Source of the DNA: Flavobacterium psychrophilum
GTDB lineage: Bacteria > Bacteroidota > Bacteroidia > Flavobacteriales > Flavobacteriaceae
DNA length: 18,956 nucleotides
NCBI GenBank assembly: GCA_945866505.1
Contig: CAMBHH010000049.1
Coordinates: 1-18,956 of the forward strand
Reading direction: 5' to 3'
This document shows, piece after piece, positions 1 through 7,508 of the stretch (position 1 is the stretch's first letter; each line of letters begins with the position of its first letter). The position numbers were made by a program, and so were the translations under genes. The notes beneath the pieces were generated by a model. It was not told where the DNA came from and made no database searches. It saw nothing but the letters and a program-made list of their open reading frames with translations.

Positions 1-105
1 AGACCTGCTTATTCTTTATTGAATAAATCAAAGATTACAGCTGTATATGGAATAGAGCCCCTTGATTATAAAATTAGTTTGAAGAAAATGATGGGAAGGA
101 TATAA
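1..105 (+). CDS. rmlD: dTDP-4-dehydrorhamnose reductase, C-terminal end (partial)
   Basis: Frame 1 is open from the window edge to a TAA at 103-105 and encodes 34 residues that begin RPAYSLLNKSKI. The RPxYSxLxxSKI pattern followed by a short helix ending in basic residues is the usual C-terminus of RmlD (RfbD), the last enzyme of dTDP-L-rhamnose synthesis, which reduces dTDP-4-keto-rhamnose with NAD(P)H. The next gene downstream is rmlA from the same pathway, which strengthens the call. The 5' part lies outside the window, so the Rossmann fold and catalytic YxxxK cannot be seen. The gap to rmlA is 97 bases with no terminator, so the two are probably co-transcribed. Confidence 0.8.
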   Translation, partial: RPAYSLLNKSKITAVYGIEPLDYKISLKKMMGRI

Positions 106-162
106 TAGAGGTTAGAAGTTGGAAGTAGTTGATTTTATACCAATTCCAATAGTGATTTCAAA

Positions 163-199
163 ACGTATAAGCCATAACTATTAACGTATAATCCATAAC
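163..199. repeat. Two near-identical 16-mers upstream of rmlA
   Basis: ACGTATAAGCCATAAC at 163-178 recurs as ACGTATAATCCATAAC at 184-199, 15 of 16 bases identical and offset by 21 bases. The second copy ends three bases before the rmlA ATG. The spacing of two helical turns would suit a binding site, but low-complexity repeats of this kind are also common filler between flavobacterial genes, so no function is assigned. Confidence 0.5.
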
Positions 200-202
200 A
201 AT

Positions 203-1072
203 ATGAAAGGAATTATTTTAGCCGGTGGGTCCGGTACTCGATTGCATCCATTGACTTTGGCCATGAGCAAGCAAATGATGCCAGTTTATGATAAACCGAT
301 GATTTATTATCCATTGTCCACTTTGATGATGGCAGGAATAAACGAAATATTAATTATTTCGACCCCGCATGATTTACCTAATTTTAAAAAATTATTGGGC
401 GATGGTGCTGCTGTTGGATGTCAGTTTAGTTATGCTGAACAGGCTGTTCCCAATGGTTTGGCGCAAGCTTTTGTAATAGGCGAAGAATTTATTGGTCAAG
501 ATAGCGTTGCTTTAGTTTTAGGAGATAATATATTCTTCGGAGCAAATATGGGTGAGTTATTGCAGTCAAATACTAATCCACAAGGAGGTGTTGTATTTGC
601 TTATCACGTTTCGGATCCAGAGCGTTATGGAGTGGTAGAATTTGATACGAACAATAAGGCGCTGTCAATTGAAGAAAAACCTTTAGTACCAAAATCAAAT
701 TACGCTGTTCCTGGATTGTATTTTTATGACAATTCAGTTGTAGAAATTGCAAAAAATATAGAACCTAGCCCTAGAGGAGAATATGAGATAACCGATGTAA
801 ATAAAGTATACCTGCAAAAAGGAACTTTAAAGGTTGGGATTTTGAATAGAGGCACCGCCTGGCTAGACACAGGTACTTTTAATAGTTTGATGCAGGCTGG
901 ACAATTTGTTCAGGTTATAGAAGAACGTCAAGGCTTAAAAGTGGGTTGCATTGAGGAAATAGCTTGGCGTCAAGGGTTTATAAACAGTGAGCAGCTTACG
1001 GCATTGGCTGAACCATTATTGAAATCAGGTTATGGAAAATATTTACTCCAATTGTTAAAGCAAAAAAAATAA
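203..1072 (+). CDS. rmlA: Glucose-1-phosphate thymidylyltransferase
   Basis: This cytoplasmic enzyme makes dTDP-glucose from glucose-1-phosphate and dTTP, the first step of dTDP-L-rhamnose synthesis. The 289-residue protein has the usual RmlA length. The nucleotide-binding loop GGSGTRL is at residues 8-14, followed by HPLT. LGDN with D108 is the metal and substrate loop, and IEEKP at 156-160 is the family's second conserved motif, followed by a PGLYFYD stretch. The C-terminal helical extension typical of the short RmlA class is present. The ATG at 203 gives the canonical N-terminus MKGIILAGG. No Shine-Dalgarno is visible, as usual in Bacteroidota. It follows rmlD and is followed by a terminator-like hairpin, so it may be the last gene of the rml operon. 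Confidence 0.95.
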   Translation: MKGIILAGGSGTRLHPLTLAMSKQMMPVYDKPMIYYPLSTLMMAGINEILIISTPHDLPNFKKLLGDGAAVGCQFSYAEQAVPNGLAQAFVIGEEFIGQDSVALVLGDNIFFGANMGELLQSNTNPQGGVVFAYHVSDPERYGVVEFDTNNKALSIEEKPLVPKSNYAVPGLYFYDNSVVEIAKNIEPSPRGEYEITDVNKVYLQKGTLKVGILNRGTAWLDTGTFNSLMQAGQFVQVIEERQGLKVGCIEEIAWRQGFINSEQLTALAEPLLKSGYGKYLLQLLKQKK

Positions 1073-1094
1073 AATTTGGATCCCGCTTGTAGAC

Positions 1095-1127
1095 TGCCCC
1101 AAAAATTACTGTAACTTTTTTGGGGCA
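1095..1127 (+). terminator. Terminator-like hairpin after rmlA
   Basis: TGCCCCAAAAATTAC (1095-1109) pairs with 1111-1127, which reads GTAAC then six T then GGGGCA, with one small bulge. A run of T-rich sequence (TATTATTTTA, 1131-1140) follows after four bases. The hairpin starts 23 bases after the rmlA stop, so it very likely ends the rml transcript. Because the arms contain A and T runs it could work in both directions. Confidence 0.75.
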
Positions 1128-1544
1128 TGGTATTATTTTAAATACATTTTTTCAGATTTTAATTGATTACTTTAATTCTGAATTCATTTTATTTCATTAA
1201 GTTCTGCATTTAAATATGAGACGATTCTGATTGTTGCGACAATATGGTCATTATACAGGCTCAGTAGCTAAAACAATAAAAAATCTGGTTAATAATTACT
1301 AAATATTCATACAATTATCCGGACGGTGATTTTTTTAAGTTGAGAAATGTTAAAATTTAAGTAATAAAAAGAAAACTTAAGGCTATCCGCAAATTATAAC
1401 CCGATTTTTTGTTTTTCCTAGTTTTATTGTGTACTTTATTTACAAAAATGAAAATGATTTGGATTATTTTAATTTTTTTTAAGATTTATTTGTACTTTTG
1501 TTAACTGTGGAAATTTCTATGAATAATAAATACTTTATTTAAAG
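1128..1544. other. Non-coding stretch between rmlA and the dehydratase gene
   Basis: These 417 bases are very AT-rich and contain no credible gene in any frame. Apart from the promoter-like element at 1493-1500 I see only a small inverted repeat, TTAAGT/ACTTAA near 1357-1380. The length suggests an independent transcription start for the dehydratase gene. Confidence 0.5.
1493..1500 (+). promoter_or_regulatory. Bacteroidota-type -7 promoter element before the dehydratase gene
   Basis: TACTTTTG at 1493-1500 matches the Bacteroidota -7 consensus TAnnTTTG exactly. No TTG lies 17-23 bases upstream, so the -33 half is missing or degenerate. A start near 1505-1510 would give a 5' leader of about 40 bases before the ATG at 1545. 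The same 8-mer recurs at 4457-4464. Confidence 0.5.
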
Positions 1545-3491
1545 ATGGCAAAAGATATTACAAAATGGTATTTTTCAAAGGATAACTTAAGATTCAATAT
1601 TTATAATTTAAGATATCTACCACGTTGGATAATATTGTTAATAGATTGCACCGTTTTATTGTTATCGTTCTATTTGACTTATTTAATTTTTGATGGAACA
1701 GAATTACATTACATACTTTATCCACAATTTTTTGGTTTTGTAATTTTTTTATTTGGGATCAATTTGTTTTTCTTTTGGTTGTTTAGAACTTATGCTGGAA
1801 TTATTAGACATTCTTCCTATATCGATGCTGTTAAACTTTTGTTTTCGCAGACAGCAGTTTTAGTTTTTTTTCTTTTTTTTAATTTTTTATTTGAGTTGTA
1901 TTGTGGTAAAAAAGCATTTGTAAATACTGCTTTTTTTATCAATATTGTACTGTCGTTTTGTGGATTGTTTTTATACAGAGTGGTTGTGAAGCAGACTTTT
2001 GAGCTTTATTTTATTGAAAAAAATGATGCAAAATTGATCAAAACTATTATTTATGGTACTGATGCTAACGCTATTTCTATTGCCAATGCTTTAAAATTTG
2101 AAACTCCGTCCCGTTTTAAAATCATTGGATTTGTTGATAAAAACAATCAAAACGGCTCAAAACGCATGTTAGATTTGCCTATTTTAGTTTTACAAAAGAA
2201 ACTTCCATCTTTAATGCGATCTATAGGTGCTGAAGGCATTATAATTGCAGATAAAAGTTTATCTAAAGAAGAGAAAATAGCTATTATTGATCAGTGCATA
2301 GAATTTAATTTCAAGGTATACACCTTACCTACTATTTCGGATTGGGCAGATCAAAAAGAAATTTCTCAAAAAGTAAAAAACATTCAAATAGAAGATTTAT
2401 TAGAAAGAAGTCCGATTGTATTAGACAATGAATCTATTTCTAAACAGTTGAAGGGCAAGATAATTTTGATTACAGGGGGTGCTGGTTCTATCGGAAGCGA
2501 GATAGTACGGCAAGTGTTAAGTTTTAATCCTAGAAAAGTAATTGTTTTAGATCAGGCCGAAACCCCATTGCATCATATCGGACTTGAAGTAGAAAACATT
2601 AATAGAGGGGTGATTATCCATTCGATAGTTGCTGATATAAGAGATCGGTCTGCCATTGAAAGGATTTTTAAATTATATAGACCAGAAATGGTTTATCACG
2701 CTGCTGCTTATAAGCACGTACCTCTAATGGAAAGAAATCCATCTCAAGCCATTCTTACTAATGTAAATGGAACAAAAAATCTTGCCGATTTAGCATGCGA
2801 ATATGGTGTGAAAAATTTTGTTATGATTTCTACAGATAAAGCTGTTAACCCCAGCAATGTTATGGGAGCAAGTAAAAGAATTGCTGAAAAGTACGTACAA
2901 TCTCTTCATTTTAAAAGTAAAGAAAGTAATGATTTATATGCAACAAAGTTTATTACCACCAGATTTGGAAATGTTTTGGGCTCTAGTGGTTCGGTTGTGC
3001 CACTGTTTACGAAACAAATTTCAGCAGGTGGTCCCGTTACTATTACACATCCAGACATTATTCGCTATTTTATGACTATTCCAGAGGCTTGCCAACTGGT
3101 ATTAGAAGCTGGATCAATGGGAAATGGTGGTGAAATATATATATTTGATATGGGCAAACCAGTTAAAATTATTGATTTGGCAAGAAAGATGATAAAGTTA
3201 GCGGGATATATTCCAGACAGAGATATAAAAATTAAAATTGTAGGTTTACGACCAGGAGAAAAATTATACGAAGAACTTCTTAACGACACTTCAAAAACGC
3301 TACCCACTTATCACGAAAAAATTATGATAGCTCAGGAAATTCAAGAAGAATTTTTAGATTTACATTCAAACATTGAAGAACTTATTGGAATTGCCGCTTT
3401 CTTTGATAATGATGACATTGTTGCCAAAATGAAAAAGATAGTTCCAGAGTTTATTAGTATGAATTCTACTTTTGAGGTATTGGATAAGTGA
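1545..3491 (+). CDS. Membrane-anchored UDP-GlcNAc 4,6-dehydratase, PglF/CapD/WbpM family
   Basis: The 648-residue protein has the full long-form layout. Four hydrophobic segments lie at about 29-48, 60-80, 100-117 and 127-146. A first nucleotide-binding-like domain contains YGTDANA at 170-176. The catalytic short-chain dehydrogenase domain has TGGAGSIGSE at 310-319. The active site reads STDK (429-432) and then MGASK (440-444), with Met in place of the usual YxxxK tyrosine. That substitution is the hallmark of the PglF/WbpM/CapD dehydratases, which turn UDP-GlcNAc into UDP-4-keto-6-deoxy-GlcNAc at the inner membrane. The product could feed bacillosamine, legionaminate, QuiNAc or FucNAc synthesis; no aminotransferase lies in the window to decide. 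The gene stands alone between a promoter-like element and a convergent phosphatase gene. Family certain, exact product not. Confidence 0.9.
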   Translation: MAKDITKWYFSKDNLRFNIYNLRYLPRWIILLIDCTVLLLSFYLTYLIFDGTELHYILYPQFFGFVIFLFGINLFFFWLFRTYAGIIRHSSYIDAVKLLFSQTAVLVFFLFFNFLFELYCGKKAFVNTAFFINIVLSFCGLFLYRVVVKQTFELYFIEKNDAKLIKTIIYGTDANAISIANALKFETPSRFKIIGFVDKNNQNGSKRMLDLPILVLQKKLPSLMRSIGAEGIIIADKSLSKEEKIAIIDQCIEFNFKVYTLPTISDWADQKEISQKVKNIQIEDLLERSPIVLDNESISKQLKGKIILITGGAGSIGSEIVRQVLSFNPRKVIVLDQAETPLHHIGLEVENINRGVIIHSIVADIRDRSAIERIFKLYRPEMVYHAAAYKHVPLMERNPSQAILTNVNGTKNLADLACEYGVKNFVMISTDKAVNPSNVMGASKRIAEKYVQSLHFKSKESNDLYATKFITTRFGNVLGSSGSVVPLFTKQISAGGPVTITHPDIIRYFMTIPEACQLVLEAGSMGNGGEIYIFDMGKPVKIIDLARKMIKLAGYIPDRDIKIKIVGLRPGEKLYEELLNDTSKTLPTYHEKIMIAQEIQEEFLDLHSNIEELIGIAAFFDNDDIVAKMKKIVPEFISMNSTFEVLDK

Positions 3492-3541
3492 TTTTTGATT
3501 GAAGCTTGTAAATGGTGAACAATATTAATTACAAAGGGCAA

Positions 3542-4282
3542 CTAATCTATTTTAAAAAATTGATTATTGTTTAGTACTTCTTTTAATGCTGCCGCATCTT
3601 TTATTCTAATTCTTTGATGGAAAGCGGCAATATGATTATTGTGATGGACATCAGATCCCGCAAAGCTGTACATTCCATTTTGGAGTAATTTTTCTGCGAC
3701 TTTTGCAATTCCCGCACCATAATAGCCTACAACAGATAGCAAATTCAATTGTAACAGACAACCTGCGTTGATTAATTTTTTATACTGTTCAAAATCGGTA
3801 TGAAAAAAAACGTATCGTTCTGGGTGCGCCAGTACGGGAATATAACCTGCCACTTGCAAATCAAACAAAATGGAATACAATTGAATTGGAGGATTAATAT
3901 AGGACATTTCAACCAAAACATATTTGTCTTTAAGTGTTAGTAAATTCCCATTTTGAAAAAGAGACACAAAATAGTCATCCATCATGTATTCAGCTGCGGC
4001 TTTAAAAGGAATGGAAACATTGTTTGTTTTCAATTCTTTACGAGTCAATTCTTCGTTTGCTTTAATATTTTGGTTGTTGTTATCCCAAATATGACGGATG
4101 ATGTGCGGTGTGGTTACGAATTGGGAAAAACCAAAACCTTGAAGTTTTTTAGTTAAGTGCAAACTATCGTCAAAAGTCTTTGCACCGTCATCAATACCTG
4201 GTAAAAGATGCGAGTGAATGTCAATATAATTATCAGGAATTAAATCCTTAAGAAGCGGTTTTGATTTTAAAAATGATAACAT
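3542..4282 (-). CDS. CpsB/YwqE-type PHP-domain tyrosine-protein phosphatase
   Basis: The protein of 246 residues has the PHP-type metal-binding motifs of manganese-dependent tyrosine phosphatases. DIHSHLLPGIDDG is at residues 21-33 (H23, H25), then TTPH, AHPERY and GSDVHH near the C-terminus. In Firmicutes such enzymes dephosphorylate the BY-kinase that controls capsule chain length. I place the start at the ATG at 4282-4280. A longer reading begins with GTG at 4297, but it runs through a perfect -7 promoter element and adds only five residues (MYICK) not expected in the family. The gene converges on the dehydratase gene with 50 bases between stops, and is divergent from wzm. No BY-kinase (Wzc) gene is in the window, so its target may be encoded elsewhere. 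Confidence 0.88.
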   Translation of the reverse strand: MLSFLKSKPLLKDLIPDNYIDIHSHLLPGIDDGAKTFDDSLHLTKKLQGFGFSQFVTTPHIIRHIWDNNNQNIKANEELTRKELKTNNVSIPFKAAAEYMMDDYFVSLFQNGNLLTLKDKYVLVEMSYINPPIQLYSILFDLQVAGYIPVLAHPERYVFFHTDFEQYKKLINAGCLLQLNLLSVVGYYGAGIAKVAEKLLQNGMYSFAGSDVHHNNHIAAFHQRIRIKDAAALKEVLNNNQFFKID

Positions 4283-4286
4283 TTTG

Positions 4287-4294
4287 CAAATATA
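4287..4294 (-). promoter_or_regulatory. -7 promoter element of the phosphatase gene
   Basis: Read on the minus strand, TATATTTG matches TAnnTTTG exactly and is followed by CAAAATG, where ATG is the chosen start codon. Only four bases separate the element from the ATG, so the transcript would begin at or very near the start codon and be leaderless or nearly so. No TTG is seen at the -33 position. Confidence 0.55.
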
Positions 4295-4456
4295 CACATT
4301 TTGTTTTTTAATGTTAAATGTTTGGTTGCAGTATTTAGTAGAAGTTTAAACTATGATTTCGCCTCTTTTACTCGTGATGAGATTTTATTAATCTTTTAAA
4401 AGTCCAGCTGTATAAAATAATATTTATCCTATTCTCTAGAAAATTCCGACCTGTGC

Positions 4457-4464
4457 TACTTTTG
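4457..4464 (+). promoter_or_regulatory. Candidate -7 promoter element for the wzm operon
   Basis: TACTTTTG is an exact TAnnTTTG match and the same 8-mer as before the dehydratase gene. There is no TTG at the -33 distance. Transcription from here would produce a leader of roughly 360 bases ahead of wzm. TATATTTG at 4746-4753 is an alternative -7 element closer to the gene, but it overlaps the left arm of the terminator-like hairpin. Confidence 0.35.
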
Positions 4465-4746
4465 AAAATTCTTCAAGAAACGTCGGATAAAATGGCTATT
4501 TCGCAGACTCGTTAAAGTCTTGCTAAAGTCATTTGAAAAAAATGAGTCACTTCGTTAGTTTGTAAACACTTAAGGCAAAATAAATATATTTTGCAGCAGT
4601 AGGTCTTCAATGCATACAATATGGTGTTTACTAAAGCAGTCCTGCTAAGGCTCAGTATTACAAAAAAGGGATTTCAACCCAATTTGTGTTAAAAATTGGA
4701 TATGAAAATCTAAAAAAATAATTACATCTAGCAGGTTAAAATTATT

Positions 4747-4779
4747 ATATTTGCTCGGTAACAGCAAATATTTTTTTTT
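4747..4779 (+). terminator. Intrinsic-terminator-like hairpin in the wzm leader
   Basis: ATATTTGCT (4747-4755) and AGCAAATAT (4763-4771) form a perfect 9-bp stem around a 7-base loop, CGGTAAC. Nine consecutive T run from 4771 to 4779. The T-tract is on the plus strand, so it would act on transcription heading into wzm, whose ATG is at 4829. It may be an attenuator or a block to read-through. The left arm also contains a -7-like element, so a promoter reading cannot be excluded. Confidence 0.55.
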
Positions 4780-4828
4780 GTGGAAATGCTGTGCATCAAC
4801 AACGAGCCTAATTGAATTCTAAACACTA

Positions 4829-5698
4829 ATGAATACTGCAAATAATATTGAAAATGACTGGTTGTTTGAGATTACGCCTAAGAACAAGTTCTTCTCGCTC
4901 AATCTAAAAGAAGTATGGCAATATCGAGATTTACTGATGCTTTTTGTAAAAAGAGATGTAGTAACCCTTTACAAACAAACTATATTAGGCCCTTTGTGGT
5001 ATTTAATTCAGCCATTGTTTACCTCTATTATTTTTACCATTATATTCAATACCGTAGCTGGAATAGAAACAGGTACTATACCTCCTTTTTTGTTCAATTT
5101 GGCAGGAATAACGGTTTGGAATTATTTTACGGCTTGTCTCAATGATACATCCGATACCTTTAAAAAAAACGCCGCTATATTTGGCAAAGTTTATTTTCCG
5201 CGTGTCATTATGCCAATTTCGATTGTTATTTCTAATTTACTTAAGTTTGGTATTCAGTTTCTTATATTTATTGGATTTTACATTTATTATTACTTACAAG
5301 GTGCTGCTATAAATTTGAATGCTTCTCTATTATTTTTCCCTCTATTGGTTGTAGTGATGGGTGTTTTAGGATTGGGATTAGGGATGTTGATCTCTTCGTT
5401 GGTTACAAAGTATAGAGATTTTAGTTATTTGATTGGTTTTGGGGTACAATTGTTAATGTATCTTTCGGCAGTGATGTATCCCATGGCTTTAATACAAAAT
5501 AAAATGCCCGATTACGCCTGGATAATACACTACAATCCTTTAGCATATATCATTGAAACCACGCGCTATATGCTGCTAGGAATTGGTTCTATTTCCTTTT
5601 TGGGTCTATTGTATACTGTTGGTTTTACGCTAACGGTTTTTCTTTTAGGATTATTAATTTTTAACAAGACTGAAAAAAGTTTTATTGATACAGTCTAG
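4829..5698 (+). CDS. wzm: O-antigen/polysaccharide ABC transporter permease
   Basis: This is the inner-membrane permease of an ABC exporter that moves undecaprenyl-linked polysaccharide to the periplasm. The 289-residue protein has an amphipathic N-terminus with the family-typical LFVKRDVVTLYKQTILGPLW around residues 38-57. Six hydrophobic segments follow at about 56-76, 84-104, 127-155, 167-192, 200-222 and 254-278, the ABC-2 type layout. Length and topology match Wzm and related teichoic-acid and capsule permeases. The ATPase partner wzt follows 76 bases downstream, and together they define an ABC-transporter-dependent pathway, so no Wzx or Wzy is needed. The ATG at 4829 is in an A-rich context. 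Confidence 0.93.
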   Translation: MNTANNIENDWLFEITPKNKFFSLNLKEVWQYRDLLMLFVKRDVVTLYKQTILGPLWYLIQPLFTSIIFTIIFNTVAGIETGTIPPFLFNLAGITVWNYFTACLNDTSDTFKKNAAIFGKVYFPRVIMPISIVISNLLKFGIQFLIFIGFYIYYYLQGAAINLNASLLFFPLLVVVMGVLGLGLGMLISSLVTKYRDFSYLIGFGVQLLMYLSAVMYPMALIQNKMPDYAWIIHYNPLAYIIETTRYMLLGIGSISFLGLLYTVGFTLTVFLLGLLIFNKTEKSFIDTV

Positions 5699-5751
5699 TC
5701 ATAGGTTAATCTATTCATTTAGTTTGAAAAGGTTTAAACCCATAAATAGCT

Positions 5752-5769
5752 TCTAACCTCTCTAACCTC
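5752..5769. repeat. 9-bp tandem repeat just before wzt
   Basis: TCTAACCTC occurs twice in a row (5752-5760 and 5761-5769), five bases before the wzt start. The 11-mer CTTCTAACCTC (5750-5760) also occurs in reverse orientation between rmlD and rmlA (GAGGTTAGAAG, 108-118). Function unknown; this may be spreading intergenic filler. Confidence 0.6.
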
Positions 5770-5774
5770 TACCC

Positions 5775-7001
5775 TTGAAAGACATAATATTAAAAGCCGA
5801 AAACATCTCTAAACAATACCGTCTTGGTCAAGTAGGTACTGGAACACTTAGTCACGATTTGAATCGCTGGTGGCACCAAGTGCGTGGCAAAGAAAACCCG
5901 TATCTTAAAATTGGTGATACTAACGACCGTAGTGCTAAAGGCGAAAGCGATTACGTTTGGGCACTTCAAGACATCAATTTTGAAGTACAACGTGGCGAAG
6001 TCTTAGGTATCATAGGCAAGAATGGAGCGGGAAAATCGACCTTGCTCAAAATACTGTCTAAGGTTACAGCACCTACTACAGGAGTTATTAAATGTCGTGG
6101 CCGTATTGCTTCTTTGCTTGAAGTGGGTACAGGATTTAACGGCGAAATGACCGGACGCGAAAATATCTTTTTGAATGGTGCTATTTTAGGTATGACCAAA
6201 AAAGAAATCAGTTCGAAGCTAGACGAAATCATCGAATTTTCGGGTTGTGAGCGCTACATTGACACGCCTGTAAAGCGCTACAGTAGCGGAATGACTGTAC
6301 GACTGGCTTTTGCTGTTGCGGCATTCCTTGAACCAGAAATTTTGGTTATTGATGAGGTATTGGCTGTAGGCGATGCCGAGTTCCAGAAAAAAGCGATTGG
6401 CAAGATGCAAGATATTTCTAAAGAAGGTGGAAGAACTGTTTTATTTGTGAGTCATAATATGGCTGCGCTGAAGAGTTTGTGCACTAGGGGGATTGTATTG
6501 GAGAATGGAGGAGTAGTATTTGATGGGTTGACTGATGCAAGTGTTCAGTATTATTTGAGCAGTAATTCTGGTATTGAAAACTCTAAAGTTTATGAAAATT
6601 TACTAAATGAACAATTAGATAAAATTAAGTCTGTTAAAATAATAAGTGATTTGCATTTTGTGAAACATTCAGAAAGTATAAAAATAGAAATACGTCTTTA
6701 CAATCAAATGAATAACATTAATGTTGGCATTGCATTATTAAATTCAGATAAATCAAAAATTTTCACAACAGTTCATAAAGTTGAAAAGAGTACACATAAT
6801 TTTATTTGTAAAATACCTGAAAGCCTTTTACTGAAAGGTTCATATAGTCTAGATGTTGCGATTTTTACAGACTCAAGAGTCTATGAGTATTTAAATGATA
6901 TTTGTTTTTTTCAGGTCGAAGATATAGAAAATGATTATAAAATATATAATGGCAAGATAGGAGATTTAAAAATTGATTGTATATGGTACGAAAATTTATA
7001 A
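5775..7001 (+). CDS. wzt: O-antigen/polysaccharide ABC transporter ATPase with C-terminal substrate domain
   Basis: This is the cytoplasmic ATPase partner of Wzm. Walker A is GKNGAGKST at residues 81-89, the ABC signature YSSGM at 169-173, Walker B ILVIDE at 189-194, and the switch histidine is H227. After about residue 263 comes a further 145-residue, beta-strand-like domain in the place of the Wzt C-terminal carbohydrate-binding domain, which in E. coli O8/O9a recognises the chain's terminal modification. The start is TTG at 5775, giving MKDIILKAENISKQY, the expected N-terminus; no ATG nearby is in frame. GC content falls abruptly after the ATPase part: by hand count 53% at 6241-6300 but 20% at 6601-6660. 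The C-terminal domain therefore probably came with the downstream low-GC genes. The 3' end overlaps the acyltransferase gene by 19 bases. Confidence 0.93.
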   Translation: MKDIILKAENISKQYRLGQVGTGTLSHDLNRWWHQVRGKENPYLKIGDTNDRSAKGESDYVWALQDINFEVQRGEVLGIIGKNGAGKSTLLKILSKVTAPTTGVIKCRGRIASLLEVGTGFNGEMTGRENIFLNGAILGMTKKEISSKLDEIIEFSGCERYIDTPVKRYSSGMTVRLAFAVAAFLEPEILVIDEVLAVGDAEFQKKAIGKMQDISKEGGRTVLFVSHNMAALKSLCTRGIVLENGGVVFDGLTDASVQYYLSSNSGIENSKVYENLLNEQLDKIKSVKIISDLHFVKHSESIKIEIRLYNQMNNINVGIALLNSDKSKIFTTVHKVEKSTHNFICKIPESLLLKGSYSLDVAIFTDSRVYEYLNDICFFQVEDIENDYKIYNGKIGDLKIDCIWYENL

Positions 7002-7501
7002 CTCGCTTGCTGTCAAAAGATAATGATAAAATAGTAATAGATCCTTCTGTTATAATTTATCCAAATGTAGTGTTGAATACAGAATATGGTGGGAAAATAA
7101 TTATTGGCAATAATACAGAGCTTCTTTATGGAGTGCTATTAATGACCTATGGTGGGAATATACGAATTGGCAATCACTGTTCAATAAATCCATATACAGT
7201 TTTATACGGACATGGTAATTTAACCATTGGAAATAATGTTTTGATAGCTGGGCATTGTTTGATAATTCCTTCAAATCATAAGTTTAATGATATACATATG
7301 CCAATAAGAGAACAAGGAGTAACAAAAAAAGGAATTGTTATTGAAGATAATGTTTGGATTGGTTCAGGGTGTAGAATTTTGGATGGAGTGACAATCGGCA
7401 CAGGAGCAATTATTGCTGCTGGTGCTGTTGTAAATAAAGATGTTTTAGCTAATACTGTTGTAGGCGGAGTACCTGCCAAAATGATTAAAAAGAGATATTA
7501 A
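6983..7501 (+). CDS. Hexapeptide-repeat (LbH) acyltransferase, probable sugar O-acetyltransferase
   Basis: The 172-residue protein consists largely of imperfect hexapeptide repeats ([LIV]-G-x4), for example IGNNTELL, IGNHCSIN, IGNNVLIA, IEDNVWIG and IGTGAIIA, which fold as a left-handed beta helix. PSNHKF places the likely catalytic histidine at H99, and the C-terminal VVGGVPAKMIKKRY is typical of the CysE/LacA/WbbJ group that uses acetyl-CoA. Its substrate is probably a sugar of the nascent polysaccharide. I start it at ATG 6983; a TTG two codons upstream is possible but less likely. It overlaps wzt by 19 bases, which suggests translational coupling. Composition is low-GC like the Wzt C-terminal domain and the next genes. 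Confidence 0.88.
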   Translation: MVRKFITRLLSKDNDKIVIDPSVIIYPNVVLNTEYGGKIIIGNNTELLYGVLLMTYGGNIRIGNHCSINPYTVLYGHGNLTIGNNVLIAGHCLIIPSNHKFNDIHMPIREQGVTKKGIVIEDNVWIGSGCRILDGVTIGTGAIIAAGAVVNKDVLANTVVGGVPAKMIKKRY

Positions 7502-7508
7502 ACGTAGT

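Larger units (their letters stand above)
4283..4828. other. Long leader region between the phosphatase gene and wzm
   Basis: These 546 bases carry no gene that I can support. They hold the phosphatase promoter on the minus strand (4287-4294), an exact TAnnTTTG element on the plus strand at 4457-4464, an AT-rich hairpin at 4575-4594 (8-bp arms GCAAAATA/TATTTTGC, loop AATA), and an intrinsic-terminator-like structure at 4747-4779. A short open frame ending at 4721 encodes fewer than 30 residues and resembles nothing I know. The arrangement resembles a regulated 5' leader for the wzm operon. Confidence 0.5.

Noticed and set aside
4283..4297. GTG start that extends the phosphatase by five residues
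   Set aside because: It overlaps the perfect -7 promoter element, and the ATG at 4282 gives a family-like N-terminus.
4638..4721. Short plus-strand open frame in the wzm leader ending KIGYENLKK
   Set aside because: Fewer than 30 codons, no start codon in context and no recognisable family. A decayed regulator is possible but unsupported.
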